Assembly: GCA_964016875.1 (NCBI GenBank)
Contig: OZ024736.1
Span: 38,162,707 to 38,226,706 of the forward strand
From: Fallopia convolvulus
Lineage: Eukaryota > Streptophyta > Magnoliopsida > Caryophyllales > Polygonaceae
Length of the DNA stretch: 64,000 nucleotides
Direction of reading: 5' to 3'
The translations under genes and the position numbers were made by a program. The notes beneath the pieces are model-generated. The model was given only the letters and a program-made list of their open reading frames with translations. It had not been told where the DNA came from and did not search any database. Position 1 is the stretch's first letter. Each line of letters opens with the position of its first letter. This document shows, piece after piece, positions 11,948 to 23,260 of this stretch.

Positions 11948-14829
11948 TCATACGAGGAGACACGTGTCAGATTGGTGCTTGGCCTGGTGGATGGACCAGT
12001 ATGAATGAGCAGCTAAGACCCTGTCCAGGAGCTCCTGTGGGACTGGCTCCCCTCTCCTTTGCTGAGGTGAGATTCTTGCTGTGTGAACCAAGGTTTTCCA
12101 CTTATCCTGCAACCCAAAAAACAAAGTGTTTCAATCATCCAAACATACCCTTTTGGAAAACTACAGAAATCCTCTTCCTTTATTTTCCCTGTGCGTATGA
12201 AGAATCTGTAAAAGCTAAGAGAGAAGTGGGCAATGTAATTTTAACAAGGCTCTTACTTTAAGATCCACATAGGTGCGGTGGTTTATGTTCTCAAACGCTC
12301 TCATTTTCACATCGCGCCACCTGCATAAACAATTTATTATTAGGTGTTATGTTGACGGACAATTAGAGTACGAAAAGTTCTCAATGAGATATTTTACCTC
12401 CCAGTTCCAAGTTCTTGCACAGCTTGAACGAGCGCCTCAACTTCAGAAACAGAGAAAGGCCTACGCATTCTACGCTGCGCATTCTCAGAACGCTTTGATT
12501 TCTCAAGGGGTGGTGGTGGTGGTGGTGGTGGTGCAATCAATGATAGAGCCTGCACATTTAACTCAGGAACTTCAACCAATGCTTTGGAATCGTCAGCACC
12601 TTTCTGTTTTGATGAGCTGGCATGGAATATAGATCAAAAAAATATCCACCATTAACACAGTTATATAGGAATATGAAGTCTAACTAAAGTAGAATTACCT
12701 TGATAAAGGCTGAGGAACCTCAACAAAAGGCTGCTCAGAGGACACGGGTTTGTGTATTTGGGAAGGGTTTGGCTCCAGAGTAAACCCCAATGTATCATGA
12801 GAAATGCCAGACTGTAGTAGAGTTAGGTTGTCGTCTTTGATCTCTCTCCCTTGAACCAGTACACCAATATGCAAACCATTTCCGAGTAAGGTTTTTATTG
12901 CATCCATTGCTGTTTTCTGCACCGAGTTTCAAAAGGTTTAGGTTATTGACACTCGCAATAATTTTAAAAAAAATAAAGGGCAAGTGATCAGAAAAGATCC
13001 AGCACTGTTGGAACAAAATGTCGTAAGTTGGAAATATATTTGAGGAAATATCAGTAGAAACGTCTGAACATCCTCATTCCTATAATAAAGCAGAGTGCAA
13101 GTTCAATCACTACCTTCAGAGAGCCAACGTTAGCAGTCTCCGGTAACTCAATAAACAGCTCTGGTACTCTGAAGGACTGTATCCTTAGCTTCACTATATA
13201 TAATGATGAGACACTCATTTACTTTTTCAGATTTCAAACAATGCCATAGCAAATTCATATTTGAAATAGTATTGATTACCAATAGATTCTCTGGGTGTGA
13301 ATAAGGCACTTTGGCCCGCTTCTGGTGATTCACTAGTTTCTGAAAGATGACAAATATTAAAGCTTAGTGCTAAAATGGACAGTAAACAGTGCTAACATAT
13401 AGCAAGTTCATATATATGAAAAATGACATGCAGCTCCATGCACTGACGCACCAAAATCAGAAGCAGAAATATTAGTCGCCTTTTCAAGTGGCTCATAAAT
13501 GTCCTCATAGTCACAGTGAGTTGTGCCATTTGAAGTTGAATGAAGGAGCTTCCTCTTTTTGAAAGGGTAGATCCTCTGAGATCTTTGGCACTTGGAGCCT
13601 CTTCTCCTACTTTGGTATATGGTATGCATTGCAACACCTAACAATAACACGATGAACAATTATGAAGCTAAATAAAATGGTTTATCAGTAAAGAGGATCA
13701 GAGAATAAAATACATACCAGAATCAGAAAGGTTTCGACTAGTCATTTTTGCAGGTGCTCTCGAGCACCTGGAAGCCACCAATTTCTTTATTCTTCTATCA
13801 CCAATGGTTTTTATAACGGTGCTTCTTTTAGTGCACTCAGAAGAGTTATCGTCATCATCTTTACTAACTAGTAAATTTACATTATTCTTACCTGGGGAAG
13901 GATAACCACATGTATAGTGGTCTCCATGTACTCTAACAGAAGTATTATACACATACTTGTCTGATTTAGAAAGGTTCCTGTCCGAAAAATCTAGATCCTC
14001 CGAACTAATAGTATCAGAACCAAAACCAAATGATGCTTCACCAATTTGGGATTGAGAATTCTCCTTGCCATGGTCATTTAATGGTTTCTTTTCATCAAAT
14101 CCAGTCTTGTCAGTACAACCGGAATTAGTTATTGTAGAGGCAGATCCTGAAGAGAAACCACCCTCATTATTTGTGATTTCTGCCACATCTAGACCAATTT
14201 CTGGGCTGCCTTGATTTTGAAAGCCTACAAGTTTATGATCATCAAGTTGTCGTTCTTCTTTGACACTCCCGGGAATACTTCCTTCATGACACATTCCACC
14301 ATTTAATGGTTTCTTTTCATCTAATCCAGTCTTGTCAGTACAATCGGAATTAGTTAATGTAGAGGCAGATCCTGAACAGAAACTACCCTCATTATTTGTG
14401 ATTTCTACCACATCTAGACCAATTTCTGGGCTGCCTTGATTATGAAAGCCTAGGAGTTTATGATCATCAAGTTGTCGTTCTTCTTTGACGATCCCAGGAA
14501 TACTTCCTTCATGACACAGTCCATCTGATGAAGCAGTAGTAGGGCTTCGTTGATTAAGCAGTATTTTGTCAGCTACCGAAGCCAACAAATCGAACGCACA
14601 CATTTCATTGTCTACAGATTTCTTTCTAAGAGGGCCCCTCTTCTACATTCAGAAAGTTAAGAATTAAAATGTACAGATCAGAATCAATAAGTGAGACATA
14701 AGACAATGACAACAAGCATCTCATAAAGAAAGTGGACATAATATATACCCTAAGAGACCTGGCGCCTCGAGGAATAGGTGGGGCCTGTCCGCCATCAAAT
14801 CCATAGTATAACCTCTTGTGTAACACCAT
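11948..14829 (-). CDS. Telomere repeat-binding protein, TRP/TBP1-like (copy B)
   Basis: Second complete TRP gene, 663 residues. Exons: 14829-14749, 14642-13718, 13637-13452, 13339-13280, 13193-13114, 12916-12699, 12616-12398, 12320-12257, 12106-11948. Exon count, phases and splice sites match copy A exactly. The ubiquitin-like domain is at about 418-495 and the Myb telobox domain at about 568-628 (RRPFSVSEVEALVQAVQELG, then WRDVKMRAFDN). It differs from copy A by a 75-residue in-frame tandem duplication in exon 2, a longer proline run in exon 7 (219 against 207 nt) and one codon fewer in exon 4. There is no stop or frameshift, so it is probably functional. The role in telomere DNA binding is inferred from the family; any division of labour between the copies is unknown. 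Confidence 0.92.
14076..14525 (-). repeat. 225-bp in-frame tandem duplication inside TRP copy B exon 2
   Basis: Two units of 225 bp (14076-14300 and 14301-14525) encode two successive 75-residue segments, each containing CHEGSIPG, EERQLDDHKL, NQGSPEIGLDV and DEKKPLN. Copy A has one unit (about 4228-4452). The two units differ at many positions, so the duplication is not brand new. The unit at 14076-14300 is the closer one to copy A in its FSSGSAS...CTDKTGFDE part. Confidence 0.92.
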
Positions 14830-16641
14830 TTTGCGAAGAACATACCAAGGTAATGTAAATTTACAACAGTGGACAGCATTAATAGATCAAGTCAGAACCT
14901 GTGAAAAGTCAAAATTATTGTCAATGATGTTGGGTGTATAAACAATCACTCGAAATGGACAGGGGAAGGGGTAGGGTACATCTTTGAGATGAAACGGAAT
15001 GATAAATGGAATTATGAAAACCATTGCATGAACAACAAAAAGTGCATTTCATTCCCAAAGTTAATACTCCCTCCGATCGGAAATAAGTGACGTTTTAGCA
15101 CTCGACAGAAATTTTAAGAAAAACATTAATTAAACTCAAAATCTTAAAGTGTTTCACAGTCTTATCACTTTTAATATCAACCACCTTTTTTGCTCAATGA
15201 ATGAAGATTATTGGTCAAACAAAACAAATTCCAATAACAATTCCTATACCTTGCTCCTAATTTATCGCATAGAAAACCAAAAATGACACATAAAGTTGAT
15301 CAAAAGTCAAGTGCTAAAACGACACTTACACTTCCGAGCGGAGAGAGTATTTCATCAAGAGTACATCTAACACATAGCAAGGCAAAGCATAAATCATTGA
15401 TCCAACCATAACTTATGAATGAATCTTACACATCCAATATAAAATACAAACTGAATGAGAGGTGCTCATACTACTACAATAATTGGCAATGAATCCAATG
15501 GGGGAGGGGGGGGGGAGAACAATGTTGGATCTCTCTGAAAGGTACATCTTGTCATCTACTATGTAACCTCTGAGCTCAATTGAGCCACAAATTAAAGGTT
15601 CTACTTTCTTTGTCAACAGATAATCCAAACTCAAAAACCTCGCACAAAACTGGGTCAAGCAACCCCAATTTTGGCCACCCACCAACCCACACATCATCAA
15701 TCCAATCAACAACAACAACAACATTGACCCAATGAGGTTTCACCACAGCGAAACTAAGATGAAGAAGATCAATTGAGTTACCATTACGAAGTTTTAGAGG
15801 CATATCACAGATTAAAAAGATGAAATAAGATCACGTATGTTGCATATTATAGTAAAAAAATAGAATAGGAAGAGAGAAGTGGATCTAAAACCCTAAACCC
15901 AGAGGAAAAAAAAATACATGATTCTGCAACAATTCAATGACAAAGACCGTCTCTATACTTGACCAATCTCAAATTATCGTGCCAATTTTAAGCTTAGAGA
16001 AAACAAAAGTTGAAGTGTTGAAACTTGAAAGCATTTCTGATTCAGTAAAGGGATAGGATCTTTCACCATACCCGTAAAATCCAACCAGAACCTCCACAAT
16101 TGTTCAACAAACAAAGGAAGCCATAGATCTTGTTATCAACCCCATTAAGAAATCAAAATTCCGAATCTACATAAATATATCAACCCGCAGAATTGAACAT
16201 CAATGGTGCAAAGAAAACGGTTTCAATCAAAATTAGTATGAAAACGGAAATCCAAAGTTCCCTGACAAAACGCAGGGTCTCACCTTGCCTCTGGAGAAGC
16301 AATATTCCGGATGATTTAAGATCGGAGAATCGCCGGAGAATTCAAAGTTTCTTTCAGAATTCTACAAAAACAAAAATACACTGGAAGCGCGAATTCCCTT
16401 CCTCGCCTCTACCAATCCCAGCCCATTGATCTTCTCTCAACACATTGAAAATTGTTTTGCTTTTGGATCTTTTTATTCTTTTATCCCCTTCTTATCCTAC
16501 TCTTCCCGATCGCCAAAACCCTCTGAAAACCACCCAATTTGCTTAAACCCCCGGTCTAGTATCAATGGATCCGGGCAACTGGATACACCTGTAAAAGCAC
16601 ATGGGTTAACCGGCTACCCCCGGTAACTCACGGAACCAGCC
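14830..16641 (-). promoter_or_regulatory. 5' leader intron and promoter region of TRP copy B
   Basis: Counterpart of 4756-6375. A leader exon ends at a GTGAG donor (exon end 16284). The MITE at 15067-15347 sits inside the presumed leader intron. No protein-coding frame is supported. Confidence 0.5.
15067..15347. mobile_element. Stowaway-like MITE inserted in the copy B leader intron
   Basis: A 281-bp element with ends CTCCCTCCGATCGGAAATAA and the imperfect inverted counterpart, flanked by TA (15065-15066 and 15348-15349). Copy A has continuous sequence at the matching place (near 5040-5050), giving an empty site. The insertion therefore came after the block duplication, unless copy A lost it. 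Confidence 0.88.
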
Positions 16642-17085
16642 ATCATCATAGTGCATTTCATTCCAATATTTTATTACCTTATTGGACTTATTCCATGAGA
16701 AGTGAGGAACAAGCCCTCTAGTAGGAGATCAAATAGAAGCCCACTAACGCTAGCTGTTATCCCCAACGAAAAAAAAGGCGTTGTTGGACTACAAATCTAC
16801 AATTCCATCATCCATCAACCTCCCATACCAGCGCACAGATTAGAACAGCACGTGCAATCTATTATAACCAACTTTGTTTAATTTTTATTTTTGATATTGC
16901 TTCTCGTCCTTCTTCAATTTCTCTCTATTTTCTCTGGGTTTTATTGATTCGGCATTCCCACAACGACTACTGATCTTCTTGTTGTGAAATTTGAGAGTCA
17001 AAACCCTAGTAGCCCTCATCATCCACCTTCTGGTTGACGTTAATTCCGAAGAATTTTCGTAGATCTATTCCAAATCTGTTCGAGT
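16642..17085 (+). promoter_or_regulatory. Promoter and 5' UTR region of the RAB5IF-like gene
   Basis: A 444-bp gap between block B and the next start codon. It contains pyrimidine-rich sequence (16860-16935) typical of plant 5' leaders. No frame is supported as coding. The transcription start was not located. Confidence 0.4.
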
Positions 17086-18742
17086 ATGAAGGGTAAAAAA
17101 GCAGCCAAATTGAACCACCAGGACCAGAATGGTCACTTGACTCCCTTCAAATTGGCCAACCTGTTCGACCCAGATGCTTCATGGGACAAGGTAAATTATA
17201 CTGAATTCCTTGCGTTCAAAGCGTTTGCTTTGGAGCTCTGTTGATCTGATCCCGTTCTTTTTATTTGACCTTGACGTCTGGCATTTTTTCTATCTAATAT
17301 TGGTGGTCAAACTAGGGTTTAGGCTGTTTCTCTAAGGTTTTTGCTAGGGAATTAGAGCAGAAAGAGCTTAAAATAGGTCAATTCTATTCGATAGCTTCTG
17401 AATCGTGGATGGATTGCCATCATTACCTGTTTGAAAGCTTCGGTCTTTCTTGATTCTAGATGCAATGATTTTTGCCTTGCAATTTCTGGGTTCAACTATC
17501 TTTGAGTAAGAAATTCGGACTTGTGATTCAGTCTTAATTTGATGGGCAGTGATTGATTCTGAGATATGTTAATATTAGTAAACAGCTGAAATTCTTGATT
17601 TGGTCCAGGATCAACTTGGGGATGTTTTACATTGGATTCGACAAGCAATGGGACTCATTTGTGGATTGCTATGGGGTGCAATTCCTTTGGTGGGAGGCAT
17701 ATGGTTCTTCATGTAAGTTGATTTGTCCTTTGCGTGATCTGTTGAGACCATTCAGTTTATGTACTACTACATAATGTTTTCATTATCTGCTTATTTTGAA
17801 TAGCTTTGAAGTCTTTATGCTGAAGTATTGAATATTGAACCAGCATTTTCCAGATCCACAACGTTTATGAATTGTTTATCTGGTGGAGCACATACTTGTT
17901 TTCTGCATTGGGTTTGACAGCCTATTGTCTTGTTGGATTTTGAACCTGTAGATGTTCCCAATATTCGCTGACTGGTTTACCACCACTTGAGGGATTTTGT
18001 TGAGACTTATTTTACTGGATATAGTGCGACTCGAAAAGGTCTATAGTTTAGTTTTGGACTCTCTTGTGGACTACATTCAAAGTGAGGTTTTGAAGTCGAT
18101 TGAGAGTCTCAAATGTGCGCTGGACAATAATGTCAAAAATCCATGTGGTAAATAAATCCGCCAAGCAGTTGCATTTGATTGAGTAAATAATTAATGCTAA
18201 GAATGTAAGATTACAATATATAGTGTCATTATAAATTTTAATGCCTCATTGCAGTTTCTGGCTTATATAGAAGGTATAGATATTCTCTCTTTTTTCAATT
18301 GGTTGGTAATTTATGGAAGTGTACTTTATACCCTCTTAAATATTTGATCCTTTTTTGTCCTTAATTTTTGCATGTTTACTGAAAAATCTAAAAGAATGAC
18401 CTTTGAATTGTGAATTAAGTGTCTACTTTGTTAAATTATGTTCAGATTCCTTGCAATATCTACTGGGATTGTGTATGGCTACTATGCAATGATATTGAAT
18501 GTCGATGAAGAAGAATTTGGAGGACATGGGGCTTTACTCCAAGAGGGACTCTTTGCCTCTGTAACCCTCTTTCTGGTACAGTCCATGATCGCCTTTCCCT
18601 CGTCTACATGCATTCTTGTGTTTTTGAGCTCAAAGTTTTCTTTTTATTGACTTGAATTTTGCTGTAGTAGAAAATGAACATTGTTATTTTTCTCCTTGTT
18701 CAGCTTGCATGGATTCTAGTATACAGCTTGCTGCACTTTTGA
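17086..18742 (+). CDS. RAB5IF / RCAF1-like small membrane protein
   Basis: Predicted 125-residue protein in four exons: 17086-17190, 17609-17712, 18446-18575, 18704-18742. All introns are GT-AG and the phases fit. It matches the Rab5-interacting family (human RAB5IF, also called respirasome assembly factor RCAF1; plant homologues are annotated as Rab5-interacting family protein). Visible family features are the WDK...D-x-HWIRQ segment after a short polar N-terminus (about residues 33-45), a first membrane segment (GLICGLLWGAIPLVGG, about 47-62), a second (FLAISTGIVYGYYAMIL), the conserved acidic loop VDEEEFGG, and a last membrane segment ending SLLHF. The animal protein works in ER or mitochondrial membrane protein biogenesis; the plant role is inferred. 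Its length is normal for the family. Exon 4 is only 39 nt. Confidence 0.9.
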
Positions 18743-19538
18743 ACAACTAGCTGGGCTTGGCATTGTCGGAAGGAATGTCGGCTTGATCGGTAGCACCATC
18801 CTTTGGTTATTGGGAACTGATCTAACTAGCTACATCAGAAACCATTTTCCCTATAGCTTATGCCAAACAAGCTTATTAGCAATTTTTCTTGGTTGTAATT
18901 TTAAAGAGCTCCAAAACCTTGCTTTTTTTTTGGGCAATATTGTTGTCATGAATCTTATCACGCTAGCTAGTTCTACTTGGACTTCTATAGAAAGAAGAAA
19001 ACTTAGTTCAATGGTTTTGAGAATCTTGCTGCATTTATTTGCATGTTGGTGGAGCAAGTTCAAATAAGGTGGTTTACTATGAAGATAGGGTCTTGATCAG
19101 AATGAAAAATATGATTAAACATCCATTGCCATTTGCCAACCACTTAAAAAGTGTGTTAAATTACTGAATTATCATTATATGCTTCAACAGTAAACAATGA
19201 ATTTGTTTTCTCACAAGAAAGGAAATTTCTTCGTCATTGGAAAAAGAATCGGAACAAACGTGAAGAATTTTATATTGCCTTGGGAAGAAAGTATTTTGAA
19301 TAAATTTTGTCATCGGGAAAATGAATATGAAGAAAGTTTGCCCCTTGGGAAATAGAATTCGTAAGAACTCGGTGAACTATTCAATTTCAAAAAGAATCAT
19401 CTCCCCGCAAATCCCATGACCACACCATCATCTAGATGATTCGGATCCAAATGCCGAAGGAAAAGCACAAGAAGATATTGGTATGATTTCTAGTTCGTGT
19501 TTTTGTTTTCGTTTGCAATTTGGGGCTTCTGGTGGAGT
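18743..19538. other. Spacer between the RAB5IF-like and rhomboid genes
   Basis: It should hold the 3' UTR of the first gene and the promoter and leader of the second. The short frames on both strands (for example around 18783-19067) lack family signatures. No gene recognised. Confidence 0.5.
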
Positions 19539-21449
19539 ATGAGGGGGGATGGAGATTTCCAGCCATTCAAGCGGTGGTTTCCATGGCTGGTGCCGACGAT
19601 TGTCGTCATCACCATTGCTATGTTCATCATCACAATGTTCGTCAATGATTGCCCCAAAAACTCCGTCTCTTGCTTGGCCAGGTTCCTTGGACGCCTCTCG
19701 TTTCAGCCTTTCAAAGAAAATCCCCTCCTTGGCCCATCCTCTGACACGTAAGCTTATCTGGATTATAGTTTCTTCTCTGTACCTGTTCTACTTGATATAA
19801 TGAATTTTGTACAGTCCCTTTATGAACAAAGTGTAGTCAATTTTGATTTAGCCACAAATTTCTGTGAACTCGCAAACATCCGGAATTTCTGAACTATCCA
19901 TCCATATTAATCCAGTTCATTTCTGGTTATTGGTATGTAGTAATTAGTCTATTGAATTTGTGCACGAGGTTGCTACTAATGATAAGTCTAATGCATCAAT
20001 CAATACAATTGAGCTGTCAGATGAAGTCTTGGAGATAAAATGTCTAACCCTTAATTATTTTGGTAATCTTTTTCAGCCTTACAGAAATGGGAGCTCTAGA
20101 TGTCACTCTTGTAGTTGACAGGCACCAGGTGTGGAGACTACTTAGTAGTATATGGTTACATGCTGGTGTTTTCCATCTTCTTGCTAACATGTTAAGCCTC
20201 ATATTCATCGGCCTGCGACTTGAACAAGAATTTGGATTTGGTATAATCTTATGCTTCTCACTCAACCTTTGTTTTTTTTTTCTCTTTCATGAGTTCAGTA
20301 TTAAAATGCAGGACAATGGCAATCATATTCATATATTGACTTGAGTGACGCCCTTACTCTTATTATCTGTCATGCATATTGCCATATTGGATATGAGATA
20401 CTTTAGGCTGAATGCTTGGAGCTGTGACTTTTCTTCATAGTGTCAGCAAATGTTCTCAAGTAAAGTTTTACATTTTGTTAGTCTTCCATGAGATTAACTT
20501 TGATCTTTATTGTTCCACAGCGCGGATTGGTTTAGTGTATCTTATTTCTGGTTTTGGAGGAAATCTATTATCAGCACTATTCATACAGTTTACAATCTCT
20601 GTTGGAGCTTCTGGTGCACTTTTTGGTTTACTAGGAGCCATGCTTTCTGAACTCGTAACAAATTGGACAATATACGACAACAAGGTAGCATAAGAAACCT
20701 GAAATTTTAATTATCCTAATCTACATATTGCCAGTGTAATAAGTAATATTAACATTTGCTTATGATCAGTTGGCCACATTCTTGACGCTCATTGTTATTA
20801 TTGTAATAAATCTAGCAATGGGACTCCTTCCACACGTTGACAACTTCGCTCATATTGGAGGATTTTTATCCGGTTTCCTTCTTGGATTTGTGCTATTGAT
20901 TCGCCCTCAGTTCGGATATATATGCCAAAAGCATGCTCATCCAAGATCTAGAATAATATCATCAGCAAGACCAAAGTACAAGCCTTACCAGTTTGTTCTT
21001 TGTGTTAGCTCTGCACTCCTTCTAACTACATGGTAAGATTTTTAGCCTGGTTTTGAAGTTTTTCTCTTAGTTAATTATGATAACATTGGGTTTGATTTTG
21101 TTCAGTTTGACAGTAGCCCTGATTACGCTACTCCATGGAGTGAACGCTAATGACCACTGCTCTTGGTGTCATTATTTGAGCTGTGTTCCTACTTCTAAGT
21201 GGAGCTGCAATTCTAAACTATTATGCGAGGTAAAAACTACTTTCTTGATTATCAGAAACCAATCGCTTGGATATAGGGATGCTCAAGCAAATCAAAAATA
21301 AAATTTTTTGGATGAATTAATTGCAGTCGGTCCAATTTGGAGGGAATTTCAATCTGACATGCTTGAGCAATGGAAGAAGTCGAGTTTACCCTTTGACGGA
21401 TGACAAGTCTTCCCAGGTTAGGCAGCTGTGCTCTCAGCTTTGTGGCTGA
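19539..21449 (+). CDS. Rhomboid-like intramembrane serine protease (RBL1/RBL2 type)
   Basis: Predicted 348-residue, seven-helix secretory-pathway rhomboid protease that cuts membrane proteins within the bilayer. Exons: 19539-19747, 20077-20240, 20521-20684, 20770-21032, 21106-21229, 21327-21449, all GT-AG with fitting phases. The first in-frame ATG is 19539. Helix 1 lies at about residues 16-37, followed by the luminal FVNDCPKN...C motif typical of plant RBLs. HLLANM supplies the conserved His103 and Asn107, GASGALFG the catalytic Ser155, and DNFAHIGG the catalytic His207. The C-terminus is Cys-rich (CSWCHYLSCVPTSKWSC), as in Arabidopsis RBL1 and RBL2. Catalytic residues are complete, so an active protease is expected. 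Substrates cannot be told from sequence. Leader exons upstream of 19539 are possible. Confidence 0.93.
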
Positions 21450-23024
21450 CAAGCTAAACAAAATTTTACATGAGAAGAGGTTGTCATGCTATGTTCTAAA
21501 TTGAGCAAATTCTCAATCTCAATGTTGTGGATCTCATTTTTTCGGTTACTTGCACCAACTGTACAGTTCTTGGATCTTGTTTATGCAATTCTTATGCTTT
21601 GGATCCATTATAATTATATTACTTCATTTTTTCAGAGTGTGGGATATCAAACACAATGCATCATTACTCTTGTACGCAGAATTTAATGTGTTTCATTTAT
21701 GTGCAGTGATATGTAACCAATCAACAAACCAATAGTAAGAAACTAAGGTCTAAGAGTCATTTTTCATACACATCCTCAGCTCTCTTTGTTGTCATTTTCA
21801 AGTCAGCCAAACTTGTTTGAAAGGGCTGTTTCAAAAAAATTTCGGTGTTTCCATTTTCATTAATCCGCGAACCAAAAGTTGGGTCTTGATTGCTGGGCTG
21901 CAGTTAAATCCCAGGAAATGCAAGCAGAGAGATTGGCAGGCAGGTGTGGATGAATTAAATGTGAATATGGTTAGGCCATGACAAATACCGATCATCCCAG
22001 AGGGCAAATTGCCCAAATGTGAACTGAATTTGGCTGAAACATATTCAAAATTTGTCTGCAGAGCATTGAATACAATGTTTGGAACTGCTTAAGTGTGGGT
22101 CTTTCTCTTGCTATTCAGGGGTAAAATACAGAAAATCATTACTACCCTTTGATTTCAAAAAATGATCTATCAAACAAGAAATTGCAAACAATTACTCATA
22201 AATCGACATTTGATAGGCCATTTTCATAACGTGATAAGAAAAATATGAGGTAGTGATAATATTGGGTCTTTTACCGGAAACCACCCGTCTAATATGTCAT
22301 ATTACTCTTAAGTCTTAACCACCCGTCCAATGCCTAATTATCGCAAATCATCCGTAATAGACCTTCCGTTACCTTTTTACCACCTAAACCCGAGTTTCTG
22401 TCCAATGCCTAATTACTATGGAGTATTTTTTAACAAATAAAAAGACACTTTTTTTTTTATTTTTAACTTTATAATGAACCAAGTCAACCAACCAATGGGA
22501 TGCTCATTTTTGGTCCCTCGTTAGGGAATAGTAGAAAGTGAAAAAGTAGAGGAGGTAGTTTAAATTGGGTAGTTTAATTTGTGGTAGTTGATAAGAATAT
22601 GCCTTGAGAGGCTCAATTTGAGGGCTTAGACACTACCAATATTGCAAAGCTAACCTATAGATCCCACCAAGTTCCATCATGCCTTTGTAACTTCAAGACC
22701 GGCCACTTACGTACGTTCTCTAAGATCGAACAAGTGGCCGGGTAAATCAAGAATAATTAGATTTTTTGTATGTATGGTGGGGGAAATTCAGCTCATTTTT
22801 CATTACAAGATATGATTCTGATCTAGTGTTGTTGTTTTTTGTTAATGGGCAAAGTGTGATAATTACGCAGGGAGGAAATTGCGTAGAATTTAAACATGGA
22901 AACATCAAAATCCATGCGAACAATTGAGGGGGAATCAGACAATTAATATGTTAGGCATTTGGATGTTGGATATGTTTTTTACTAGGTTTTCATATAGTAA
23001 AAATGTAAAATTGTCCCCCATATC
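21450..23024. other. 3' flank of the rhomboid gene and intergenic sequence
   Basis: The first few hundred bases are probably 3' UTR. The stretch 22255-22430 repeats phrases such as CCACCCGTC and CCAATGCCTAATTA and may be a decayed transposon. No gene recognised before the copia element. Confidence 0.5.
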
Positions 23025-23029
23025 CCCTA

Positions 23030-23227
23030 TGTTAAGATATATTATTATTTATTGTTAATAATTCTTGTAATTATCTTTTCATATCTCTTGTTGAGATTGT
23101 ATTTAACTGATAGCTTAGATATTTCAGTTCCTGGATACTAGGACTGAAGTTGTTACTGTAAGTGTATTTAAACCTCGTTAATGAGAAATACAGGATATCA
23201 TCTTCTCACAAATTATAAGTTTTCACA
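23030..23227 (+). repeat. 5' LTR of the 23-28 kb copia element
   Basis: Begins TGTTAAGATATATTATTATT and ends AGTTTTCACA, the standard TG...CA. It is 198 bp and nearly identical to 27873-28070. Confidence 0.95.
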
Positions 23228-23239
23228 TGGTATCAGCCT
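23228..23239 (+). other. Primer-binding site, initiator Met-tRNA type
   Basis: TGGTATCAGCCT directly follows the 5' LTR and matches the plant copia consensus TGGTATCAGAGC at its first nine bases. The last part is altered. Confidence 0.8.
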
Positions 23240-23260
23240 GATTTTCGATCCTCTCGATCA

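Larger units (their letters stand above)
11354..16641. repeat. Duplicated genomic block, copy B
   Basis: Direct-orientation counterpart of 1679-6375, about 600 bp longer. The extra length is largely a 225-bp exon duplication (14076-14525) and a 281-bp MITE (15067-15347). Distance between block starts is about 9.7 kb; the spacer between blocks holds a Helitron and a MITE. Confidence 0.9.

Noticed and set aside
19441..19538. An upstream start for the rhomboid at ATG 19451 or GTG 19497
   Set aside because: The frame from 19451 meets a stop within 12 codons, and GTG is not expected as a start in a nuclear plant gene. ATG 19539 gives a normal RBL N-terminus.
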